A stretch of DNA of 64,000 bases from positions 20,242,154 to 20,306,153 of the forward strand of contig CM060472.1 in assembly GCA_030544235.1 (NCBI GenBank), in the 5' to 3' direction. Both the position numbers and the translations under genes were made by a program. Each line of letters starts with the position of its first letter. The first letter of the stretch is position 1. A model generated the notes under the pieces. That model made no database searches and had not been told where the DNA came from. It worked only from the letters and a program-made list of their open reading frames with translations. This DNA comes from Lepturacanthus savala (Eukaryota; Chordata; Actinopteri; Scombriformes; Trichiuridae). Of the stretch, positions 1-11,590 are shown piece after piece.

Positions 1-3000
1 TGTCCTGAGTTGTTCTCTCTTACCCAGCATGCACCGCAGCGATCTGGAGCTCTGTCGGCTCAGGATGGGCGCACACTTTTGATGTCGGGGAGAGGAGGTG
101 GGGGGGAGGACAGGCAGATGCTATGATGCTGCTTCATACTCTCCTTTCAATGGTTTCCCTTCGCGCCCACTGCTGTTATCAATTTGAAAAGGGCTTTTTT
201 TTTCATGCTGGCTCTGAAATAGTGTCCATGACGCTGAAAAAAAAGGGGGGGGGACTTGGTGCAAACAGTCTTTGAGCCGGCGCATTGTCCTGATGTGACC
301 CACACTTGCTCATACAGACGAGAACAGCAACTATCAGGCTGCAAGGGAGGTGTGTGTGTTTGTCTGTCTGCGTGTGTGTGTGGATGTGTGTGAGCGTGTA
401 AGGCAGATGTTGGTAAGACAAGAGATACATGAAATTGAGATTTTTTTCAGTATTTATCTGTAGCATTTTAATATTGCACATTATTATGAAAATAGTGTAT
501 TCATGATATTAACTAAAGTGACTGTGATGCACCCCAGCAGTAATCCATTAAGACACACACATACACACAGTCAGAGAGAGAGAGAAAGAGAGAGACACGT
601 TTTCATTTAAGAAGCCAAAATCCAAACCTTCTTTGCTTCCAGCTTCTGAAATGTGAAGATTTCCTGCTTTTTCTCATTTCGACATTTACTTTCACTGCTG
701 ATTAATCTCTCTAAAATTGAGCATGTTTGACTAGCAGAGGAAAAAAAGCAAATCCTCACATTTCACAAGCTAGAACCAGAACATTTCTGCTGCCTTGGAT
801 TGAGAAATGACCTGTTAATGAAAATTACTCATCTATCAGAATTAGAATTAAATTTGCTTGTTGACTTGCATTAATCAACTAAAACCTTTCCCCTTCAGAA
901 TTGAATATGTTTAGGATTTGAACTGTTCATTGCCCAAAACAAGCAATAATATTGGCCTGTGGGCATTTTATTCACTCTTTATTGACACTTGTTTAGCCTA
1001 GAAAAATGATAATAATCAATAATGCAAATAATTGTTAGTCGCAGCTTTTAATTCAGTGTTATCATATGGTACCAGTCTTGGTATTGTGTGAAGCTTTGAT
1101 ACAGTGAAGAAGAAGTAGAAACCCTTCTGTGAAACTCTACTCTGGAGCGCTGATCAAATATGAATCAAGATTATGTTACAGATTACATTCTGTTGCAGTG
1201 TCTTATTTCTCACCTCTGGTTTCAAAAAACGGCTCGATGATAAAGTTTATTAAAGTTCACATATCATCAACCTTTATGGGTTTTATTTGAAGTTTTGATA
1301 TCCCTATCATGATATATATTTGAGGTTTAACATACCAAAAATCATTTCAATATAGAATTCTATAGCAGGTCTGTCCGGTCGTGAGTGTCTCTTTTGATTG
1401 GCTGATTTGAAGGGCAGCCACTGAATAGATGAATAGATGTGACATAAATTCACAGGAGTCCAATTGATGGGCAAAGGGTTTCCCAGATACATTAGGAACA
1501 CAGAGAAGGGCAGACAGATTATTTAAAGATGTGTATCCACATTTAGAGTTGTGATTTAGCCAATCAGGTGTGAAGCGCCGGCGTGGAAACATGCCAGGGA
1601 AACGGTCTTCTACATCTGCCCTCCCGTCACTTTCACCTCATGCAGCAATAGTGGTTTGTGTTGTGAGTGAGAGCGTTTTATTATCTCCTTCAGCCAGGTT
1701 CAATGCAGTTCACTCACCTCCAGCTGTGCACAGTCTACAGTTCTTTCTCTAGTTCTTTCCTGTGTTTCTCTGGCTTTTCAACACCATAAAAGACAACCTG
1801 AGAGTTATAGCAGTAGCAGTACACTTTATAGGAAATTCGATTGTTTTTATAGTGGAAATGTCTTTTTTCCCATTATAGAACTATAATCATATTTTGCAAG
1901 GGGCCACAAGCACTGCAATTTATATGATCATCATTACAATTTCAATCTGATAAGTAACCTAAACTATAAAATACATGCTGTGGTGTAAAAAGTACAATAT
2001 TTCCATCAGAAATATAGTCAAAAAATAGGATAAGTACCTAAAAATTGGATGTAAATACTTAAGAAATACTTTCATCCAATTTTACTGCATGCCTTATCTA
2101 TGCTTGGCCATGACTGATCATATGAGAAAAGCCTGTCCATGTTGAACATTTTCTAACCTGTGGCACTCATCCCCTTCCTCTAAAGAAACACACAAAACTC
2201 TACGGGTGCCTGAAGCTCAACAGCAGTGTGCAAAAATCCAGTTATTGACAACTAGAGAGGCGCCTCCTGCTGCAGGAAAAGGCAAGGAGGGTTATTACCT
2301 TGAACTACTTATATGAGCATCGACAGCAACACTGGAGTAGCAGCATTCGTTTATGAGCTGTTAACATCAGTGCCTGTGTTACTGGGAATTACATTATTGC
2401 ATCTTTAAGTATGACATTCATTTGTTGCAGCACCACTGAGGCACAATACTCATTTCTGGAGTTTAATAGCAAAGTAATGGGAGGCTAAGTACACAGTACT
2501 AATCACACTGGAAACATGGAAGTGGGGAGTTGGGATCACAGGCACAAGAAAGCCTTGCATTCATTAAGTTTCCCGCAGACCACTTGACACACCCCTGGAG
2601 GGAAATACTGAGGAGGAGCTCTGCACTACCCAGCCCCCAACGTGCCTTCACTTAACCGTTTACAGCCTGTCCACACTCATCCTGGCGCTTTTCTACTTCT
2701 CCACAGGAAAAGTCGGTCTCATGTTTAGCTCACTTTTCTCCAGCACATTGTCTTTACCATTCATATTCTTAAGATCGCCGCACCGGGGGAGACAAAGATG
2801 CTGAACATATGCGTCACGTTGTCAAATATAACTCAAATCACCATGGAAACTGAGTGACAGTGTATAAGTGGGTGTTTTTTTTTCACAACTCTCGCAGACA
2901 CATTTTCTTTTCATCTCTCGCCTTGTGTCGTTTTCACAAAAACAAACACATGCACATTTCTGTCTGGGTGATAGCATCACACTCAAGATATTTTTGTTGT

Positions 3001-4490
3001 TTTTCCTCCTTCGGGCAAACGTGTGTCATGACCTGGCAAATAAAAGGAGAAGAGGGACGATATTAATCTAAGTAAAGATAATAATAATCTTGTCTAAAGC
3101 ACTGGGGATCACCACTGATTTCTCATTTTAATTTGATATCAACCCATTTGACATTTCTGCTGTGTTACTTGGATATGAAAGAGACTCTAAGAGAATCATT
3201 GCTGTAAAAAAGTATAAATTTTTGAAGGAAACCTCTAACCTGGCACATTTTTAAAAATGCTAATGTTTATTTATTAAGAATTGACCAAAGCAGCTGATTT
3301 GTTTTTAACATGATGAACACACTGCAGCCGTTAACCCAATATAGTGACACATCCTCATCCATTGACACAAAATAATAATAAAATTATAGGTGTTTTAGTT
3401 TGTGTAGTCACATTTGGGATGTAATGATATAATATTCTGCAGCAGATCAATCTTCTGGCTAATGGATAAATAGCAACTATCATACTCGATAAGATGCATA
3501 ATAGGGCAGGATCTGACGCCTTAGAGGCAATACCCAGGGCATAAGAAGGTAACATTTTGACCATCTCAGAGTTTCTCCCACATGGATTTTGTAGGTTGGA
3601 CTGAGAAATGATGATGTAATGAGGTAATTTAGTAAATTAAACAAACTAAAATAGGATTTAACAGTTTTCCTCCCTACTGGAAATTACAGCCTTGTAACCA
3701 ACAGAAATAATAGTCAAAACCACTAATAAAAGTTGCAATAAATCAGACTTATTCTGTAATTAGGAATGTAAACTGGGTGTTTGGCTTTACTGTAACTTAA
3801 TATAAATGTTGATGACTAACAGAGTGGAGCTATAAGCAGCTCAGCCGGAGCAGAGTAACTGGCCTCGACAAATGAGTGAATGCAAATGAGATCTGAAGAG
3901 AATATGAAGCAAACAAACATGCCAATTAGCATTACAGACAAGCAGGACTTGATTATGTTGCATCGCTGTGGTTGGGGCAGTATTATTAAAACAATTATTC
4001 CCTTTCAGACTTTACATTTTCCCCCAAAATGGGGGGGACGTGCACGCGCACACACACATGTTCTTTTGTTTGTGCATGGATGGGTGACTGTGTTTTAAAA
4101 AAGCAACAAAAAAAATAAAATAAAAGTGCTGCAGTCACCGCATGGAGGGAGGAAAAGCATTCCCATTAGAGTGGCCATTAAGTCTGATTACACGTGATTA
4201 CCGTCTGTCGGAGAGAGATGACCGGCCCCGCACTGCCGCTGAATTAATGTCATAAACAAACGCTTTCCTTTCTTGCTCTCATGATAATCAAACCAACTCC
4301 TGTTTTTTTTCCCCAGCCATCTCACCGTGAACTTCACATGACTTCTAATGATTTTTTTTGGCAAGCCACCAGACTTCAAGTCAAAGCCGGGCATTCGCTT
4401 CTGCCTCCCTGCACATGTTGTTTTGTCACTCTTGTTTTATTTATGGTCGTTTTCCTTTAAAAAACACTATCCTTTGCTCCAGGGGGGCAG

Positions 4491-4525
<35 letters not shown>

Positions 4526-5092
4526 CACAAAGATATATTGACTCATTTTGAGAGCCGTCCATTCAAAAGGGAAAAGAAATGTATTCTGGGAGTTTACTTT
4601 ACTTACTACACCATGGGGGGCGGAGGGGGTATTTGTGGCCATAACCACATGTGGCAACCACCAGAGGTTAAGTGCATTTTAAAACCACAGTGGGAGTTGT
4701 CTTGTTGAAAGTAGTGCTACATATAGGTCAGCCCAGCCGGACGTAGTCGTCTCACTGCATCCTGCCACTCACACCGAGTACAAAAGGTGTTAAAAAGCAA
4801 TGCTGTGGCTTTCTGCGACTTTCCCCCTTAAATCTACTGACTCATGATTTCAACGAGGCAACGAAAGGATAGAAAATGGATTGCGCGTAGGTGTGGTTTT
4901 AATGTCTTTGCCGTCACCAGCGAGAAGCCTTTAAACTTTAAAACCCACTCAGTGCCTCGGCTAAATGTTTTATGCCATGGCAACTAGGTTGTAATGTTTC
5001 TATCCATCCTGAGGACCTACCGCTCTCCATAGCTGGACTGTGACTTTCATCGTGGTTGCTCATTAGTCTGACCTTTCTCTATGTGTGTTTAG
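1..5092. other. Upstream region, no recognised gene
   Basis: No coding exon is recognised here. There is a degenerate TG-rich stretch at about 349-400, a GA-rich stretch near 574-597 and a CA/TA microsatellite near 4490-4528. A possible leader exon at the very left edge is discussed in the findings. The thrb promoter for the TRbeta1 transcript was not identified and may lie here or to the left of the window. Confidence 0.5.
4489..4528. repeat. Compound (CA)n(TA)n microsatellite
   Basis: An AC dinucleotide run at about 4491-4509 passes directly into an AT run ending near 4525. Simple repeat, read directly. Confidence 0.9.
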
Positions 5093-5159
5093 GTGTTTCT
5101 CCCGGGGAGCTCAGCAGCTCCTCAGCGCTGTCTGGAGTCAGACTTCACCACTTCCTCTG
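5093..5159 (+). other. thrb: Probable untranslated leader exon of thrb
   Basis: A pyrimidine-rich tract ending in TTTAG at 5092 is followed by 67 bases of GC-rich sequence and a strong donor (CTCTG then GTAAGACC) at 5160. The exon-like stretch contains no ATG, as suits a 5' UTR exon. It lies on the same strand as, and upstream of, the TRbeta1 start-codon exon; TRbeta genes are known to have several untranslated exons spread over large distances. It could instead be a chance pair of splice-like sites; transcript evidence would decide. Confidence 0.45.
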
Positions 5160-5776
5160 GTAAGACCTCTATGTTGCTCGATTCCACACAGCCGGTCCTG
5201 CAGCCTGCAGAATGCCAGAATGCCTGTGTCTTTTCTCTTCTCCAGTCCTCCCTGCTGAGGCCAAGCGCATGCACACACAGACGCACACATGCACAGAGAT
5301 AAATATATTTAAGCCGTGATGTAAATGTAACAAGGCCCAGGTTATGGTTCTGTTCATGGATGAATCATGATGTGCCAGACTGATGATCTGTCTGTGTGTT
5401 CTGTGTCTTGTCTGGGTTAAAAGCTGCAGGCCATGTGTGTCAGGGGCATCACATGGCTGGTTGACATTAATATCATGATATGGATATCTAATATGGCACA
5501 TCGAATTGTCTCAAACTCTGTCAGAAGGGCAAGTCATTACACTGACATTATTGTAACATTACAAACACATACATGATCCATTGATTGTGAGATAGATTAT
5601 TGCTTTTAATGCTTGAAATGTAGTTATTGTCCAGTTTGTTGCATGACAAGATTCATGGTATTAAAGTGCCACCATGTTGAGGAATGAAATTAATTATCAG
5701 CCCATCTGAAATGGTTCCCAAAACTCCTCCTGAAATGTGAGTAAAAGATGAAGATGATAATTAAAACAATCAGTGT

Positions 5777-5781
<5 letters not shown>

Positions 5782-5847
<66 letters not shown>
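5782..5847. repeat. Compound (TG)n(TA)n microsatellite
   Basis: A TG run to about 5817 followed directly by a TA run to about 5847. Simple repeat, read directly. Confidence 0.92.
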
Positions 5848-5850
<3 letters not shown>

Positions 5851-6487
5851 TACTGTCATGGTTATTAAACATCACTTCAAACATCACACAAAACATCTTT
5901 CAAACATGCATGACACTGTTTTACTGGTGAGACTTTCACATGTAGAAATTCATGAATTTTAGCTAATCCAAATGAATTGTCCACTCCAACACAGTGGATG
6001 CCAATGGCAGCACAGGTCTGCTGCTTTAGAGCAGCGGAGAAGAAAACGGCCTATTTATTTAGGTGAAACTAATTTAAAGTTCTTTTTTTCCATTTTGACC
6101 TGGCATGTTTCTCCTGTCACCCTGTATACACACAAAGCAACAACAACAACTGTACATATGCAACTAGGTGTATAACAGAGAAAGAAATTATCACCACTTC
6201 ACAAAAATGTATGCAGATTCAATTTACTGAGCCACAAAAATGAAGAGACCAGTCTTTACATCTCAGCTGTAATCAAGGTGAAACACAATCATTGAACCAA
6301 ATGCAAACTACAAGAAGCCCCAGGCGAAATAGTACCATGAATAACAGAGACAGTCCCTGACATTTCACTTAAAGGTGCACTACATCTACAAAACATGTTC
6401 AAACTGATAGCATCGTTTTTAGCGCTAAAATGTCTGACTTTACCACTATGACTTGTGGTCAAAGAACGAACTGTGGATAAACACATT

Positions 6488-6813
6488 TCGTTTCCTATAA
6501 ATAATTCACAATAAATGTCCCCCCATTATTTTTAGTTCAAGTGTTTTTCCATCACACAGCACTCCAGGTAAAAGATGTTGTTTACCTGTTTGCAGGGGTG
6601 CAATAGGCCTGTTGTCTGCAGCTTTTCATCTGCCATCCCATGTGGCTGTTTCTACTTGTGCTCTTCCCTCTGCAGTATTTATAACTGGTCTGCAGAACAA
6701 ATAGCTCCAAATATCTCTATACCACATCTTGTTTTGTAGCTCCTCCAACAAAACTGCTGATTTCATTTCCTATACATTCTTCCCAATAAATGTTCCCCCA
6801 TTATTTTTGTTAT
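6488..6813. repeat. Pair of diverged direct repeats
   Basis: About 50 bases at 6488-6537 (containing CAATAAATGTCCCCCCATT) recur, diverged, at 6763-6813 (containing CAATAAATGTTCCCCCATT). The spacing is about 275 bases. They look like two copies of one interspersed or tandem unit. The family is not recognised. Confidence 0.6.
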
Positions 6814-8894
6814 CTAAAAGCCTTTGAAGCAGCAAAAGCAGGAAATAGTGAGTTTTCATTAGCAGTAACTTCTAACTCCTATAAAAAGGAAACAGGAAAC
6901 TGTAGAATGAAGCAAATGGCTCAAAGTGCAAACAGAGGAGCTGAACTTCAAACTGTAGAAGTTTCAGTTGGAAGAAAAAGAACTGAGAGCTGAACACAGA
7001 GGCTTCTAAAACATGTAATTCTCTCTGTTCTCCAGCACGAGTTAAGTCTCACAACAACAAACAGCCTGTTTGAAGGGTTGAGAAAGGTCGGCCGCAGTGT
7101 GTGAGACATCGACTTGTTGGCTAACGTAGCCATGCATGTACCTGTATTGTAAATGAAAGTAAAGTTGCACAAATAAAAGCCAGATTTCAGCCAGACTTGT
7201 TGATTTAACCATTATAAACTGTACCTAAGTGTTTATAAAGATATGTGTGATTTGCACGTAAGCAAAGAGGATTCTGTGGTTTCTCTGCAACTGAGGTCCT
7301 GGTTCCATACAGTTTAACCAGCGGCTCTGCAGAATTGTTTATTGACGGCACACAATATCACACTGACTAGATCTCAGATGGAACAGATACCTACCTCTTC
7401 AGATGGTTTTACAGACAGTCACCAGGGTAACAAAAATGCCTTCAGTATCAGTTTCTATCTGTTGTGGACACAGATGATGTTAGGAATCAATCTAATGCTA
7501 CACTGTAAGGGGATGTAACAATATGTTTTAATAATACAATACATGTGATACAAGAAAGATATTGGCTTATTTACTTACTTCAGGACCTGCTGCTTCAGTT
7601 CTTATTCATTATACATTTAGCTCAAATTATGGTTAATAAATGTGAGTTGCAACCTCAGGTTGAATAAACAATGGTTTCTGGTTTAAAGTGCTCGCTACAG
7701 TTTTTTATAAAGAAACAAAAACAAGGCCAGAGAGATAACAGGAGAGAAGAGGAGAGGGCAGATGAGGAGGGTTCAGGCGAGGAGAGAGAACATTAAGGAT
7801 GTAATTGGCTTAATGCTTTTTCAGAGCCGGCTGCTGCTGCTTTGGGAATGGCGCTGCTACCTTGGCTTTCGGTATTAGCAATACCATTGGACCTCAGTGG
7901 GTACACAGAAAGATTATTTGTCATTTGATCTCATGTTTCCATAGTCTGCAAACAGAAAAAGATTCATTAAAGATGCCATTATGAGTTCAGTCACAAGGCA
8001 AACTGATTTTAGCTTGATACAAGCGGCATTAGACGACTTGCCTTTATCTATCAATGTCGTTGGATATTATTTCATACATTGATACAAAAGATAAAGTGTT
8101 ACTTCTCTGTTATTCATTCAATCAGTGGTTTGTGTGACTTCGGTGTCTGTGCCTTCAGCAAATAAAGTGACAAAATAATACTGAGCAAATTGGGCCAAGC
8201 ATTCGACCTGCTCTGAGCAGCAAACAGTGCATGGCCACTCGTTCTTGGCACCAAGACGCCCTGAACTGGCATCTACTGCGCCGCTCCTCCTCCCAGTGAC
8301 CAAGATACCAAACCAGGAAGATTTTAATTTACCAGCTCGCCAGTGCATATCGGGGCTGGCACAAGAACAGGGCCCTCAAAGTCAATTTTCCGTCGCAGCA
8401 ATGAATAGGAAGACACATAATGTGCATAAGTTTAAATACTCCAGTAAGTGGGGGGAAAATACACAGTCTCTCACTGTGAAAATAGAGGTGTGAAGTTGCA
8501 GTGAAATTACAATAAAATGAAATACAATTATGATGCTGAGCTGTTGACAATAGCCAGCAAAGAAATAACCAAAACCACTTTTAGTGAACCATCGATAAAA
8601 ACTGCAGTAGCTGAAAGTTTGACTGTAACATTGGTGTGTTAAAGCCATGTGTCGCCTATAAAAAGCACAAAATGTGAACTACCTCCGTGGCTAAGCTGCA
8701 TTCTGCTGGTCATTGAGGGCTGTAGGAATCTTGCTGCAGTCAGCACTAGCCGTCACATTTTAATGCAAAGGATGACACCAAATCGTCACAGTGACTGATT
8801 TCATGCCAGCTTATTGTTTTAGTTGTATATTTCAACATCACCAAATAAAGGCAGCTGCTATGGTATGAATTGAACTGACAGAATCAGCATTGTG

Positions 8895-9019
8895 TACAGT
8901 ATACTGTAAGGAGGTGTGTTTATATATATATACACACAGCTTCTTACAGTATACTGTACACTGTAAGGAGGTCTGTGTATATATACACACATACACACAT
9001 CTCCTTACAGTATACTGTA
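8895..9019. repeat. Cluster of three palindromes in alternating CA/TA repeats
   Basis: The self-complementary 14-mer TACAGTATACTGTA occurs three times (8895-8908, 8945-8958, 9006-9019). The copies are separated by TG/TA/CA runs, and the flanking AAGGAG and CTCCTT words are also complementary. The whole block can fold as nested hairpins. Confidence 0.85.
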
Positions 9020-11053
9020 TGTGACAGATTATTAAAAATTAAGACCAGCTGAGTTGCTCAGTGGAAACGTACAATCTAATTCGAAAAAGCTTCCATCTGC
9101 ACACATAAAACGGTCTATAAATGTGTTGGAGCTAAAAAATGAATGATGATAGCGTAAGTGCCAGCATCATTGATGGGTCTGCAGGTGATTGTCTGCTCCA
9201 GCTGTCAGAACATCTGTCAAACAACACAACTGTGTTCTCTTTCCTGGTCGTTACAGCAATGCATGGGTTATTGGTCGCGATGCTCGCCGAGCATTATTTG
9301 GATCCGCTCTGTCTCCAGTGACGGCTCGCGCTCGACGTAACAGAAACATTGTACCGCTTCCAAAACTCACCGGATAGCCCCCGAGTAGCACAGAGCCCTT
9401 TTGACATCAGCCTTGGTGTTTTGTTTTGTTTTTTGTTTTTTTTTTCCAGCAGTATAGAGAACTTAATGAAATACGATCGGTGCACTGGAGACTCCCAAAC
9501 AAAGTCATTCGGTTGATTCTTTCTATCAGCTTGAATTCTTTAATGAAAACACCATCTGCTGTTCTTTCTGTGATACGAGTTGCCATGATGATGAGCCCTG
9601 TATCACGTTGCACAGTGTGATGCAGCTTTGTAAATTAAGTATTAGAGCGCTTGAGGCACGATGGTCGGGCGGATCAAGACCGACTGGCATTATCTGAATG
9701 CCACCTCAAATAAGATGCATATCGGGCGAGGCTACGACTATTGTTTACTGACGGTTGTCTGTGTTGATTCATGATGCAGGCAGACAATGAGATTACCGAG
9801 GAGCGCTGACATTTTGACTTAGATTTGGCACTGATGCCCTTTGTGCCTCCACATCCATAACTTTCACTACTGGTGAATTAATGCATAATTTGCTGCTTCT
9901 TCATGTTGCACTGTTTTATGTTCCGGTTGTGGTCTTTTTGACACAAAGCAAAAGTCTCAGAAATGCATCCTGCTGACATGCTCAATCAGACACTATAGTC
10001 TGTATAGTCTGGGTAAGCCAATTTAGTTTCCAGTTGGTATTACTGATATTGACTCATATTTTGGAAAGATATTCTATGGGGAACCAAGGTGTCATTAATA
10101 TTACATTTGTCAAGTATCATGCAGTTGCCTCCCAGAAACCAAAAAAGTTCTGTCAATTGGCCAATTGTATGTGGACCCATGAGCATTACACCTATCCGCC
10201 TATAACATGCAAATCTTTGCATGTATTTGCCTCACATACCTCGACAACAGATCCTCCAATTGTCTGGGAACACTAATGTCACTATTGAATTTGGTTGGTG
10301 GTGGTTTTATAATAGAAAGCTTTACATGTTGTCCTGTAACTTTTGAAGCGTGAGTCTCACAATCCAAATTTGTGCAAATCAATTTGCACATTGATTTGGT
10401 CCAATCAAATCTGTCCATAAAAGGCACACCTATGCACGTCTATATCAATTTACAGCCATCTGAATTTTGTCCAAATCTGTTTTTTCACCACATTTTGAGT
10501 AACTGTCAACATATTTCCTAGAACATCCAAGTTGGAAAAAGTTGTTTTTTTCTGAATTTGCTATAGCTGTCCCTCAGTTTGCTCAAATGCTGTGGGCAGA
10601 GCTTATATTATTAAAAAAAATATATCCCATGAATGCTTTTTGCTATTGCAACCATCTTTGGTGAACATGTGGGGTCAATATCTGCATCATCAATACAATA
10701 AGAAAACAGTTTGACATAACATTATTAGTTTCATTTAATGTTTTACATCAAAAAACAACCCAATGCTGCTCCTGTTCATTAACATTATATTTCCCTTGAT
10801 AATGGATCAATCATTGAGTCAAACAGCCAGTCATTTAACAGGCCAAATAAAATTGAATATAAAGTGGATACATTCAACCTTTTTTTCTCTGGGTCATTAT
10901 TAAAAATGATCAATAATCACTGTTATCCACTGATTTGACATATTTTATATATATATTCTACCTATACTGTCTGCTTCTACATGTACATATGACCTACATA
11001 AAAGTAGATCATCAAGCATAAAATGCCCAAAATATTTAAGAGAAAATCATAAA

Positions 11054-11105
11054 TAATTATCAGTATTGATCAATATAATCATATATTGATCAATACTGAT
11101 AATTA
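11054..11105. repeat. Perfect 23-bp inverted repeat with 6-nt loop
   Basis: Bases 11054-11076 are the exact reverse complement of 11083-11105, leaving the loop AATCAT. The stem is AT-rich and contains TATTGATCAATA-type words. It could be the remnant of a small foldback element or a cruciform-forming site; no coding context is seen. Confidence 0.9.
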
Positions 11106-11419
11106 ATTTTTTTTCATACAGCTCAGCCTTGCTTGAGATGTATGAAGGACAGTCATACTTCTATATTGCATGCATTCCCCTAAGAACACTGCAAACAGCA
11201 ATACCAGGAGCCAAGCGATCAGCCCGCTGTGAACAGACACTTCACTAGTATATTATTATATGCAGTAGTTTCTCAGCTAAAAACCTTGGGTTTTAAAAGA
11301 AAACTCTGGGGTTTGTACCTCGGTTGTATGAGTTATGATAAATTAACCAGAGGGATCTCTGATTGCAGCGGCCTCACTAAATATAGTTTATATAGAGCAA
11401 GAAACACAAGTCAGGCAAT

Positions 11420-11590
11420 CACACTGCAGCAGCCACCACTCTTCTGGTTTGGAACTTGGCTGCAGGGATTTCCTCCCATTCAGCTTTAAGAGTGTTGAGG
11501 TCCAACACTGATGCTTATGGCTTTTCGATTCATCCTAAAAGTGTTGGATGGGGTTGAGGTCAAGGTTTTCCATAGCAAACGCAAGCGGGA
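11420..11590. mobile_element. Relic of a teleost DNA transposon
   Basis: The text around CTGCAGGGATTTCCTCCCATT and GGATGGGGTTGAGGTCAAGG matches my memory of a very common fish nonautonomous DNA-transposon family. No terminal repeats or target duplication were delimited and no transposase reading frame remains. Family name uncertain; boundaries approximate. Confidence 0.45.

Noticed and set aside
5780..5850. Regular short repeats as CRISPR-like arrays
   Set aside because: These are simple dinucleotide runs without spacers, in a vertebrate genome.
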